The notes beneath the pieces were generated by a model, which had not been told where the DNA came from, searched no databases, and saw only the letters and a program-made list of their open reading frames with translations. From NCBI GenBank assembly GCA_003157575.1, contig PMKA01000148.1, positions 1 through 6,527 on the forward strand: 6,527 bases of DNA, in the 5' to 3' direction. The stretch is from Opitutia bacterium. Lineage in GTDB: Bacteria; Verrucomicrobiota; Verrucomicrobiia; Opitutales; Opitutaceae. The position numbers and the translations under genes were made by a program. This document shows positions 1-5,241 of this stretch, piece after piece. Numbering within the stretch: the stretch's first letter is position 1; the number at the start of each line of letters is the position of its first letter.

Positions 1-1
1 G

Positions 2-2093
2 GCCGGTGTGGTGACCACGCTGGCTGGCAGCGTCATTCCCGGCGCGGTGGATGGCTCGAGCACCGTCGCGACTTTCAACAATCCGGAGGGGCTGGCCGTC
101 GATTCTGCAGGCAATGTGTACGTTGCAGACCAGTACAACAACAGTATCCGCAAGATCTCGACCGTTGTGGCGTCAGCGCCGGTCATCACTTGGCCGGCCC
201 TGGATCCCATCGTCTACGGCACGGCGCTTTCGTCGACTCAACTGGATGCAACGGCCAGTGTGTCCGGGCACCTTCGCCTATTCGCCTTCGGCGGGAACGA
301 TCCTCGGCGTGGGGACGCAGACCCTGAGCGTGACCTTTACGCCGAATGACACGGTCAACTACACGACAGCGACTGCAACGCAGAGCCTGGTCGTTGCTGC
401 ATTGCCTGCGCCTGTCGCGGGAGCGGCTGGTGACGTGATCGCCAACCGTTTCACTGCGACGTGGAGCCCGGTCACCGGAGCCACCGGCTACCGCATCGAT
501 GTTTCGACGAGCAGCAGCTTCAGCAACTTCGTGTCAGGATACCAGAGCCTCAATGTCGGCAACGTCACGAGCGTGAACGTGACGGGACTCAGTGCGGGCA
601 CGACCTACTACTACCGGATCGAGGCCTACGACAGCGCGGGCAACGGAATCGACTCCAGCACGATTTCAGTCACCACGACGCCGGCCATCGTGATCTCCAC
701 TCCCTTGACGGTGAGCACGCTGGCGGGCCAGGCGCTGACGTTGGGAAGCGCGGATGGGACGGGCAGTGCCGCACGTTTCTACTATCCGTCAGGGATCGTC
801 GCCACTGACAGCTCCGGCAATGTCTATGTTGCGGACACCGACAACGACACCATCCGCAAGGTCGTCCCGTCGACGGGTGTGGTGACCACGCTGGCCGGCG
901 CGCCGGGGCTCGCGGGCAGCGCCGATGGCACGGGAAGCAATGCCCGTTTCCACAGTCCGTCGGGTGTCGCCGTGGACAGTTCGGGGAATGTCTATGTCGC
1001 CGACACGTTGAACAACACGATCCGCCTGGTGAGCCCGGCGGGCGTGGTCTCGACGCTGGCGGGATCCTCCAGCGCGGGCAGTTCGGATGGCACGGGGACA
1101 GGCGCGCGGTTCTACGGGCCCCAGGGGCTCGCCGCAGACAGCTCCAACAACATCTATGTCGCGGACACGAACAACCAGACGGTGCGCAAGCTCGTTCCGT
1201 CCACGGGGGTGGTGACGACGATCGCGGGTGGTGCGGGACTTGCGGGACGCGCCGACGGCTCGGGCACCGGAGCGAGATTCAATTTCCCGTCCGGGGTTGC
1301 CGCCGACACCTCGGGGAACGTCTACGTGGCCGACACCGAGAACAACCTGATCCGGTCGATCTCGTCCGCAGGCGTCGTAAGCACGGTCGCGGGCCAGGCA
1401 GGTTTCTCGGGTGGGGCCGACGGCACGGGGACGGCGGCGACCTTCGATGGCCCCTCGGCAGTCGCCGTGGACTCGTCGGGCAATATCTACGTCGCGGACA
1501 CAGGGAACTTCACGATCCGCATAGTGGTGGCTTCGACCAAGGCGACCACGACGCTGGCCGGGGTCGCGGGCACGAGCGGAAGCAGCGACGGGACAGGCTC
1601 GGCCGCCCTTTTCTTCCAGCCGGCGGGGCTCTCGGCCGACAACAGCGGGAATCTCTATATTGCGGATACGAACAACCACACGATCCGGCTGGGGTTGCTC
1701 CAGCAGGCGCCCAAGATCGAGACCCAGCCGCAGAGCCAGACGGTGACAGCCGGGTCCAGCGTCCAGTTCTCCGTCACAGCCACCGGGCGGCCGACGCCGA
1801 CCTATCAATGGTATTTCGGCGGCACGGCGATCAGCGGGGCGACAGGCAGTTCGTACAGCATCACGAGCGCCCAGTCAGCCAATGCCGGGAGCTACACGGT
1901 GACGGTGACCAATTCGATGGGCAGCGTCACCAGCAGCGCGGCAACCCTGACCGTGAATGCGGCGACCACCACCACAACGGGCAGTGACAGCAGTTCCGGA
2001 GGTGGCGGCGGCGGTGGTGCGCCCGGTTGGTGGTTCTGCGGATCCCTCCTTCTGTTGAGCCTTGTCCGCCAGGCTGTCCGTCGGCGGAAGTAG
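2..2093 (+). CDS. NHL-repeat / Ig-like / FN3 surface protein, 5'-partial and frameshifted
   Basis: This is the C-terminal part of a large, probably exported, multidomain protein whose start lies before the window. Domains in order: one NHL unit (nt 2-165, ending NNSIRKI); an Ig-like domain (about 170-400); a fibronectin type III domain (about 402-690, with GLSAGTTYYYRIEAYDSAGN); six tandem NHL units (711-1694); an immunoglobulin domain (about 1707-1955, with TYQWYFGG and NAGSYTVTVTN); then a Ser/Gly linker, a seven-Gly run, APGWWF, a hydrophobic stretch and a terminal RRRK. NHL units form beta-propeller blades, so a ligand-binding or adhesive role is inferred; no catalytic motif is visible. 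Codons are in frame 2 up to about 263 and in frame 3 from about 267. Both halves keep family-like sequence, so one extra base in CCGGG (264-268) best explains the break. It is either a sequencing error or a recent mutation. The ATG at 51 is an out-of-frame shadow, not the start. Confidence 0.85.
711..1694 (+). repeat. Six tandem NHL-coding units of 54-56 codons
   Basis: The core SGNVYVADTxNxTIRK recurs with period 168, 162, 168, 165 and 168 nt; the homologous Val/Ile/Leu codon sits at 822, 990, 1152, 1320, 1485 and 1653. Each unit reads roughly VSTLAG, then a Gly-rich SADGTGxxARF segment, then PSGVAVDSSGN and the core. A seventh unit lies at nt 2-165, separated from the block by the Ig-like and FN3 domains. 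Six blades fit a beta-propeller of the NHL fold. The units are diverged at nucleotide level, so this is an old protein-domain array rather than a recent satellite expansion. Confidence 0.9.
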
Positions 2094-2129
2094 GACTGCC
2101 CGCGCTTCCGCCCCGGCAGTCGGTGTTTT
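2083..2129 (+). terminator. Weak candidate terminator: two mutually exclusive hairpins
   Basis: GGCGGAAG (2083-2090) pairs perfectly with CTTCCGCC (2105-2112) across the stop codon. The overlapping arms GACTGCC (2094-2100) and GGCAGTC (2115-2121) form a second 7-bp stem. Both loops are 14 nt. Only a short TTTT (2126-2129) follows, so intrinsic termination would be weak. The two stems share bases and cannot form together. Confidence 0.3.
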
Positions 2130-2414
2130 GTCCGTTGCAGGCGGCGAGCTCGCCTAGCGCCACCATCGGCAATATCCATGCGCCATGGTGGACTTGGCGA
2201 AAAGGGCGCCGATTTCCGTGGCTGTCCCGTTCAGGTTGCTTTGTTGGTGGATGTATGGGTGGACATGGCCCCTCCGGTCTTGCCCCAATCGGCGCCAGCA
2301 ACCATGCTCCCACTTCATGCGCTGCTCCCGCCCCACGCCCCCGGCGCTCCGCCGCGTCCGCGGCTTCGTTCAACTGGCTGCCGCCAAGATGGGTCATTGG
2401 AATCTCAAGACAAA
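2094..2414. other. 321-base intergenic region before the SemiSWEET gene
   Basis: No supportable gene was found here. Reading frames cross it but give Pro/Arg/Ala-rich sequence of no recognisable family. It holds CCACCAT (2160-2166) inverted to ATGGTGG (2185-2191), and GCCGCG (2351-2356) inverted to CGCGGC (2359-2364) with a 2-base spacer. No confident -35/-10 pair was found. The last 20 bases before the start at 2415 are noticeably A-rich. Confidence 0.4.
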
Positions 2415-2675
2415 ATGAAAAAGCATATTCAATTTACGATCCAGTTTCTCCTCATCCTCGACGGCTTCTTTGCGGGTGTGCCGCAGGTATACCGAATCCT
2501 CGAACGCCACTCATCCGCCGACGTGTCCATTCTTTCCTGGACTTGGATGTCCGTGATGGCGGGCTTGTGGGTCTACCAGGCTGTCCGGGACAAGAGCCAG
2601 GTTCTCCTATGGAGCAGTGTCTTCTGGGGATTGAACAATCTGGCGGTGGTGATCTTTGCGGCGGTTTATCGATAG
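2415..2675 (+). CDS. SemiSWEET-like (PQ-loop/MtN3 family) small sugar transporter
   Basis: This encodes an 86-residue, very hydrophobic protein with three predicted membrane helices (about residues 8-26, 39-57 and 62-84). That is the size and topology of bacterial SemiSWEETs, which dimerise into a sugar uniporter in the inner membrane. Helix 1 ends in VPQVYRI (22-28), carrying the family's Pro-Gln pair. SSADVSILSW (33-42) leads into helix 2, whose GLWVY (50-54) fits the conserved W/Y position. Helix 3 holds an Asn pair (74-75), where the family has a pocket Asn. The ATG at 2415 (MKKHIQF) is chosen because the family starts just before helix 1; the open frame runs back to 2178 but reads as Pro/Arg-rich filler. 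The Shine-Dalgarno is poor: GGA at 2400-2402 is distant. The gene stands alone and converges on the isochorismatase-like gene. Another PQ-loop protein is possible. The substrate cannot be told from sequence. Confidence 0.72.
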   Translation: MKKHIQFTIQFLLILDGFFAGVPQVYRILERHSSADVSILSWTWMSVMAGLWVYQAVRDKSQVLLWSSVFWGLNNLAVVIFAAVYR

Positions 2676-2722
2676 CGCCGGTTCGCAGCGGCCTGTCGGA
2701 CTTCGGGCACTCCAGGCTGCCA

Positions 2723-2762
2723 AGGGCAAAGTGCAAAGCTGGACCCCCTCGGATCGGTCACC
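2723..2762. repeat. Dispersed GACCCC-type repeat, copy 1
   Basis: These 40 bases match 4035-4074 at 33 of 40 positions without gaps. The shared core is AGGGCAAA, then an A-rich stretch, GACCCC and TCGGATCG. The copy lies in the 98-base convergent gap between the SemiSWEET and isochorismatase-like stop codons. A link to insertion-sequence ends is a guess from general appearance; no transposase is nearby. Confidence 0.7.
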
Positions 2763-2773
2763 GGATCAGCCTT

Positions 2774-3298
2774 TCAGGGGAAGCAAACGTCGGCGGCGCA
2801 TGCAAGTTTCACCCGGCCTTCAAACTCGGCGTTCACTGCGGCGCTCTTCTGACCCGCTGAGCGGCCACCGCCATCGTAGGTGCTATGACCATCTGCGACG
2901 AGCGTGACTTCGAATCCGCTGGCGAGCGCACCCAGGGTAGTCTCTCTCACGCAGTACTCGGACTGGAGGCCCGCGATGACAAGGTGACCGATGCCACGTG
3001 CCTTGAGTTCGTCGCGCAATCGCGTGCTCGCGAATGTGTCGCCCGTCGTCTTGTCGAGCACCAGATCGCCGTCCGCCGGGCGGAGCAAAGGGTGCAATTC
3101 CCATCCAGGCGTCCCGCGCTCGTCGGGATCGCCTGCACGACCACAATTGCGGACAAAGACGATGGGGACGTGGGCTGCGCGAGCCCGCTGGACCAGGGTG
3201 ACGAGACGGGCAAGCAGGAGATCCGCCGAGCTGACCGGCGAGACCGGGTCGAACATGTTCACCTGGGCATCGATCAGGATGAAGGCCGATGAGGTCAT
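2774..3298 (-). CDS. Isochorismatase-like cysteine hydrolase
   Basis: This encodes a protein of about 174 residues of the isochorismatase-like fold (PF00857), soluble enzymes that hydrolyse amides, ureido groups or vinyl ethers through an Asp-Lys-Cys triad. Counting from the upstream GTG as residue 1, the triad appears intact: Asp11 in ILIDAQ, Lys84 in VLDKTTGDTF and Cys117 in SEYCVRETT. Other family features are the FDP loop (17-19), the VFVRN strand (48-52), the GxxxxxCVxxT nucleophile region and VTLVADGHST (132-141). Length is normal for small members. AGGAG (plus-strand 3310-3314) precedes two adjacent start codons, GTG at 3301 (spacer 8) and ATG at 3298 (spacer 11); ATG is preferred here, one residue shorter. 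A 9-bp inverted repeat directly abuts the Shine-Dalgarno. The gene converges on the SemiSWEET gene and has no obvious operon partner. The substrate (isochorismate, nicotinamide, biuret or other) cannot be assigned. Confidence 0.9.
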   Translation of the reverse strand: MTSSAFILIDAQVNMFDPVSPVSSADLLLARLVTLVQRARAAHVPIVFVRNCGRAGDPDERGTPGWELHPLLRPADGDLVLDKTTGDTFASTRLRDELKARGIGHLVIAGLQSEYCVRETTLGALASGFEVTLVADGHSTYDGGGRSAGQKSAAVNAEFEGRVKLACAADVCFP

Positions 3299-3301
3299 CA
3301 C

Positions 3302-3414
3302 GTGTCCATCTCCTGGTTGGCGTGCGGGCGTTTTACGCGTGACGCTGGAGACGCCAACCGGAAGGGAAGAGAGCGAGCAACAGCAGTATGGCGGCGCTGG
3401 TTTGATTCATGGCA
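3302..3414. other. Leader region of the isochorismatase-like gene with a doubtful 25-codon ORF
   Basis: Besides the inverted repeat, the minus strand holds an ATG at 3410 reading MNQTSAAILLLLALFPSG and on to a stop at 3333-3335, 25 codons in all. The peptide has a hydrophobic core like a signal peptide or single membrane segment and ends 31 bases before the isochorismatase start. No Shine-Dalgarno precedes it, and its C-terminal third lies inside the inverted repeat. A chance ORF is more likely than a gene. Confidence 0.2.
3315..3359 (-). promoter_or_regulatory. 9-bp perfect inverted repeat next to the isochorismatase Shine-Dalgarno
   Basis: GGTTGGCGT (3315-3323) is perfectly complementary to ACGCCAACC (3351-3359) across a 27-base loop. 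The loop contains a small inner stem, GCGT (3328-3331) with ACGC (3335-3338). On the transcribed minus strand the 3' arm ends right where AGGAG (3314-3310) begins. It could be a repressor operator or a leader hairpin that affects ribosome access. There is no T-run, so it does not look like a terminator. Confidence 0.45.
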
Positions 3415-3687
3415 TCAGGCAGGCACGAATGCTAAAGCCGCGTGAGGTGTATTGACGGTCGGGAATGCGCTGATTCCCGGAGGCCGGGGCGCAATTTCGG
3501 AGCTGCCCGCATAACCACCGGCTGTGAAGACCAGCACATGCAGAAGATTCAAGATCAGGCCGGACTCGATGTCCATAAAAGACCGACCCGGAGAAATCCG
3601 AAGAAGAAACACCGCTGTCCAAAACCGGCGACAGTCTTCGGCTGCGCGGTATTCTGCCCCGGCTGCCTCGAGAAACTCGACCCTCAT
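3415..3687 (-). pseudogene. Remnant of a RelE/ParE-type toxin gene
   Basis: The frame opens with ATG at 3687 and reads MRVEFLEAAGAEYRAAEDC, which resembles the first strand and helix of RelE/ParE-family toxins (a typical pattern is M-x-V-x-F, then A-x-A-E, then A-x-x-Y/F). From about residue 27 onward (FWTAVFLLRISPG and beyond) the family likeness is gone: no GLGxxF segment, no FPxxWP region and no C-terminal RRFPYxVxY-like strand appear in any of the three minus-strand frames down to 3407. The frame stays open for 90 codons, close to family length, but the C-terminal two thirds look like unrelated DNA. The start overlaps the upstream antitoxin frame by ATGA, the usual coupling in such operons. 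RelE/ParE toxins act as mRNA interferases or gyrase inhibitors; this remnant is unlikely to be active. The assignment rests on a short N-terminal stretch. Confidence 0.5.
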
Positions 3688-3884
3688 TGCGCCGACTTGC
3701 CGCGATACCGCAACACCTCGGTTGCCGGGAAACTCCTCATCCGCCCGGCATCGAACGCGTCAATCCGCGCCTCAACCTCGCGGCTCCAGAGCCGGTCGAT
3801 CCGCTTCTGAGTCTCACCTTCGATGTCGGCCAGCAATTGTCCGGCCAACCGGGCGCGGCAGCGCTGCGGCAGAAAACACGCAAT
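3684..3884 (-). pseudogene. 5'-truncated addiction-module antitoxin (PF09720/TIGR02574-like)
   Basis: Read on the minus strand, the frame ending with TGA at 3686-3684 gives RARLAGQLLADIEGE, then RIDRLWSREVEARIDAFDAGR, then a terminal tail ending RGKSAQ. This is the pattern of the small putative addiction-module component family (LxxxERAxLAxxLLxSLEGE, then W..EIERRxxxxDAG). Members start about 20 residues earlier with a start codon and an LPxxER segment. Here LPQRC precedes RARLA, but the frame then meets TAA (plus-strand TTA 3885-3887), and no ATG, GTG or TTG lies at a usable place. The break coincides with the dispersed repeat that begins at 3871. The TGA overlaps the toxin-remnant ATG, so the pair was once a coupled operon. 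The frame is too short and irregular in start to be called by ordinary gene finding. Loss of function is inferred. Confidence 0.6.
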
Positions 3885-3915
3885 TTAATTATCCTCGGCC
3901 TGAGCCCATGGCCCC
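3871..3915. repeat. Dispersed ACGCAATTTAA repeat, copy 1
   Basis: The sequence matches 5060-5104 at 37 of 45 positions without gaps, and at 24 of the first 27. The shared core is AGAAAA-Y-ACGCAATTTAA-Y-TA, then CCTCG, then GA-S-CCCAT and GCCCC. The left edge falls inside the antitoxin remnant and supplies the TAA that closes its frame. Just downstream, GGCCGG (3960-3965) and CCGGCC (3975-3980) form a hairpin not present beside the other copy. Confidence 0.75.
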
Positions 3916-4034
3916 GGCCCTGTGATTCAAGACCCCGGCCGCTGATCTTCTGGCACTTCGGCCGGTGAGATGCTCCGGCCAGACCGGGCTGACTTGCGGG
4001 CTGCCGTCGCCGACAGATTTTAGGCAGAGCTCTG

Positions 4035-4074
4035 AGGGCAAAATGAAAAGTTTGACCCCTTCGGATCGATCCCC
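4035..4074. repeat. Dispersed GACCCC-type repeat, copy 2
   Basis: These bases match 2723-2762 at 33 of 40 positions in the same orientation. The copy directly follows the palindrome CAGAGCTCTG (4025-4034), which copy 1 lacks, so the palindrome is not part of the shared unit. Confidence 0.7.
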
Positions 4075-4087
4075 TCCGTGATGGCCC

Positions 4088-4126
4088 CTTTGGGGTCTGT
4101 TTTGGACGGCAGTGTCGACCCCAAAG
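4088..4126. repeat. Perfect 10-bp inverted repeat CTTTGGGGTC / GACCCCAAAG
   Basis: CTTTGGGGTC (4088-4097) is the exact reverse complement of GACCCCAAAG (4117-4126), with a 19-base spacer. No T-run follows on either strand, so it is not an intrinsic terminator. The GACCCC arm echoes the GACCCC of the dispersed repeat 60 bases upstream. It could be paired ends of a small mobile unit or a regulator-binding site. Confidence 0.6.
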
Positions 4127-4210
4127 AAAATGCCTGGTGGGGGATCGTAGGCAGGCGAAGAACGCTTGAGATGCATCCGCGGACTTGCCGCCAGCGAGAA
4201 ACTCCGCACG

Positions 4211-4222
4211 ATAGGCGCCTAT
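4211..4222. promoter_or_regulatory. Perfect palindrome over the antitoxin start codon (candidate operator)
   Basis: ATAGGCGCCTAT is a perfect 12-bp palindrome whose last two bases are the first two of the DUF433 gene's ATG (4221-4223). Its AGG (4213-4215) is also the only plausible Shine-Dalgarno, 5 bases before the ATG. Antitoxins commonly bind palindromes at their own promoters, so this is a reasonable site for autoregulation. Binding is inferred, not shown. Confidence 0.45.
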
Positions 4223-4448
4223 GAACCCGTTGCTGTCTCGCATCACCGTTGAACCCGACAAGTGCGGCGGTCGACCCTGCATTCGGGGCTATCGGCTCCG
4301 GGTCAAGGATGTGCTGGAACTGCTGGCCCACGGTGCGAGCTGGACGGAGATCTTGGCCGATTATCCGTTCCTCGAGGCCGACGACATTAGGGCATGTCTG
4401 GAATTTGCCGCAGCGCAGAACGATCACGTGGTCTTGCGCGCATCGTGA
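4221..4448 (+). CDS. DUF433 (VapB45-like) antitoxin
   Basis: This encodes a 75-residue protein of the DUF433 family, small helix-turn-helix-type proteins that act as antitoxins beside DUF5615 PIN-like toxins. Family features seen in order: RITVEPDKCGGRPCIRGYRLRV (7-28) with the typical C-GGRP-C-IRG core; DVLELLAHGAS (30-40); WTEILADYPFLEADDIRACL (41-60); and EFAAA (61-65). Length is normal for the family and nothing appears missing. The ATG at 4221 puts the core at the expected position; it has only a weak AGG Shine-Dalgarno, inside the 12-bp palindrome. The stop codon overlaps the GTG of the next gene (GTGA, 4445-4448), so toxin translation is probably coupled to antitoxin translation. The likely role is to neutralise the toxin and repress the operon. 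Confidence 0.9.
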   Translation: MNPLLSRITVEPDKCGGRPCIRGYRLRVKDVLELLAHGASWTEILADYPFLEADDIRACLEFAAAQNDHVVLRAS

Positions 4449-4777
4449 GACGTTTCCTCGTGGACAACCAGCTGCCGGACGCGCTGGCCCGTTGGATTGG
4501 CGCGCAGGGGTGCGAAGCCGAGCACGTGCTTGCGCTCGATTTGGGACAGTCCACCGATCTGGAAATCTGGATGCGCGCCGCGAGCCGGGGAGCTGCCATC
4601 ATTTCCAAAGACGAAGACTTTGCCCGGCTCACACTCATGCGGCCCGAGCCGGTGGCTGTGGTGTGGCTTCGAATAGGCAACTGCCGCACGGAAGTCCTGC
4701 TTGCAGTCATGGCGCAGGTTTGGCCCGAGGTCGTTCGCCAGCTTGAAGCCGGCGCTCGCCTGATCGAGGTCAATTAG
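4445..4777 (+). CDS. DUF5615 PIN-like toxin (VapC45-like)
   Basis: This encodes a 110-residue protein of the DUF5615 family, a PIN-domain relative thought to be a metal-dependent RNase toxin. It starts (M)RRFLVDNQLP with Asp7, has TDLEIW (37-42) with Asp38 and Glu40, SKDEDF (54-59) with Asp56 and Asp58, and the C-terminal LRIGNC strand (75-80) followed by a helix and ARLIEVN. These acidic positions fit the family's presumed metal site, so the toxin appears intact. The GTG at 4445 is chosen because RRFLVDN is the usual family start and GTGA overlaps the antitoxin stop; an in-frame ATG at 4394 would add 17 residues without family likeness and lies deep inside the antitoxin gene. No separate Shine-Dalgarno is visible, in line with translational coupling. 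The cellular target RNA cannot be told from sequence. Confidence 0.9.
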   Translation: MRRFLVDNQLPDALARWIGAQGCEAEHVLALDLGQSTDLEIWMRAASRGAAIISKDEDFARLTLMRPEPVAVVWLRIGNCRTEVLLAVMAQVWPEVVRQLEAGARLIEVN

Positions 4778-4856
4778 CGCACGGCTGTCACCGGCGAACA
4801 CGGGGCCGATTCATCCCGCAAAGTCCCGAAGCCGCGAAGCAGAAAGCACTGTTCAC

Positions 4857-4905
4857 CGCGGATGGCACAGTTCGCTCGGATGGGAACCGCTCGGAACCGT
4901 CCGCG
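4857..4905. repeat. 9-bp inverted repeat with internal direct repeats
   Basis: CGCGGATGG (4857-4865) pairs with CCGTCCGCG (4897-4905), 9 bp with one G-U wobble. The 31-base loop holds a second CGGATGG and the direct repeat GGAACCG, twice, separated by CTC. The look of iterated CGGATGG/GGAACCG blocks suggests a non-coding dispersed repeat, but only one copy is in the window. Confidence 0.45.
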
Positions 4906-5059
4906 ATGTCAACCCCAGCGCCGGCACCTGCTTCAAGGTCGTGGCTTCGGGAGCTTTGTTTAAGGCCCGCGATTTCCGGGTTGGTGTTTCCTGAAAAAGA
5001 ATCATGCAGAAACTTAAACTGAGAGCCCTGACCCAGCGCGCAGCCGTATTTGCACTGAA

Positions 5060-5104
5060 AGAAAATACGCAATTTAACTAACCTCGCACCGACCCCATTG
5101 CCCC
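5060..5104. repeat. Dispersed ACGCAATTTAA repeat, copy 2
   Basis: The sequence matches 3871-3915 at 37 of 45 positions, in the same orientation. Flanks on both sides differ between the copies, so the shared unit is close to these 45 bases. Unlike copy 1 it does not disrupt a recognisable gene. It contains one GACCCC hexamer (5091-5096). Confidence 0.75.
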
Positions 5105-5209
5105 CCGTCCCATTCATTTCCGCACTGCCGCGGCATCAAAAGGCGATGGTTGCGGCTTGTGAGCAGCTGCTTGACGTAGCGGCGACGAAAAGCCCCCCAG
5201 GAAGAAATC

Positions 5210-5232
5210 CAAGGCCCTGCTTCGGGGCTTTG
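5210..5232. repeat. 8-bp GC-rich hairpin
   Basis: CAAGGCCC (5210-5217) pairs with GGGCTTTG (5225-5232), including one G-U wobble, around a 7-base loop. An alternative partner for the right arm is AAAGCCCC (5189-5196), which pairs perfectly with GGGGCTTT (5224-5231). Downstream sequence on the plus strand has no T-run. On the minus strand the stem is followed by a short ATTTCTT, so a weak minus-strand terminator is possible. Confidence 0.35.
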
Positions 5233-5241
5233 CGTGAGACG

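Larger units (their letters stand above)
3916..4220. other. Repeat-rich gap between the broken and intact toxin-antitoxin modules
   Basis: No gene is supported on either strand; the minus-strand frames here are Arg/Gly/Pro-rich and match no family I recognise. The gap holds the hairpin at 3960-3980, the perfect palindrome CAGAGCTCTG (4025-4034), the GACCCC-type repeat at 4035-4074, the inverted repeat at 4088-4126 and the start-codon palindrome at 4211-4222. No convincing -35/-10 pair for the downstream antitoxin gene was found. Confidence 0.5.

Noticed and set aside
51..266. ATG at 51 as the start of the 680-codon frame
   Set aside because: The first 72 codons of that frame are Arg/Ser/Thr-rich nonsense, while frame 2 over the same bases reads a proper NHL unit and Ig-like strand. 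The real gene starts before the window.
711..1694. Tandem repeats as a CRISPR array
   Set aside because: The units are coding, 162-168 nt long and diverged, without identical short repeats or spacers.
789..1808. Minus-strand 339-codon open frame opposite the NHL repeats
   Set aside because: It is antisense to clearly coding repeats, and its Arg/Gly-rich text with repeating motifs mirrors the NHL period; GC-rich coding DNA readily gives such shadows.
2027..2860. Plus-strand 277-codon open frame
   Set aside because: It overlaps the end of the surface-protein gene, the whole SemiSWEET gene and the end of the isochorismatase gene in other frames, and reads as Pro/Arg/Gly-rich text with no family.
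3460..3479. Hairpin CGGGAAT / ATTCCCG as a terminator
   Set aside because: No T-run follows on either strand, and no gene ends at a suitable distance.
3609..4115. 19-base inverted similarity, 3609-3627 against 4097-4115 (16 of 19)
   Set aside because: By rough estimate a match this short is expected by chance a few times in a window of this length; it does not extend on either side.
5004..5081. 25-codon ORF starting MQKLKLRALTQ on the plus strand
   Set aside because: It ends inside the dispersed repeat, has no Shine-Dalgarno, and the other repeat copy does not preserve its stop codon or upstream sequence.
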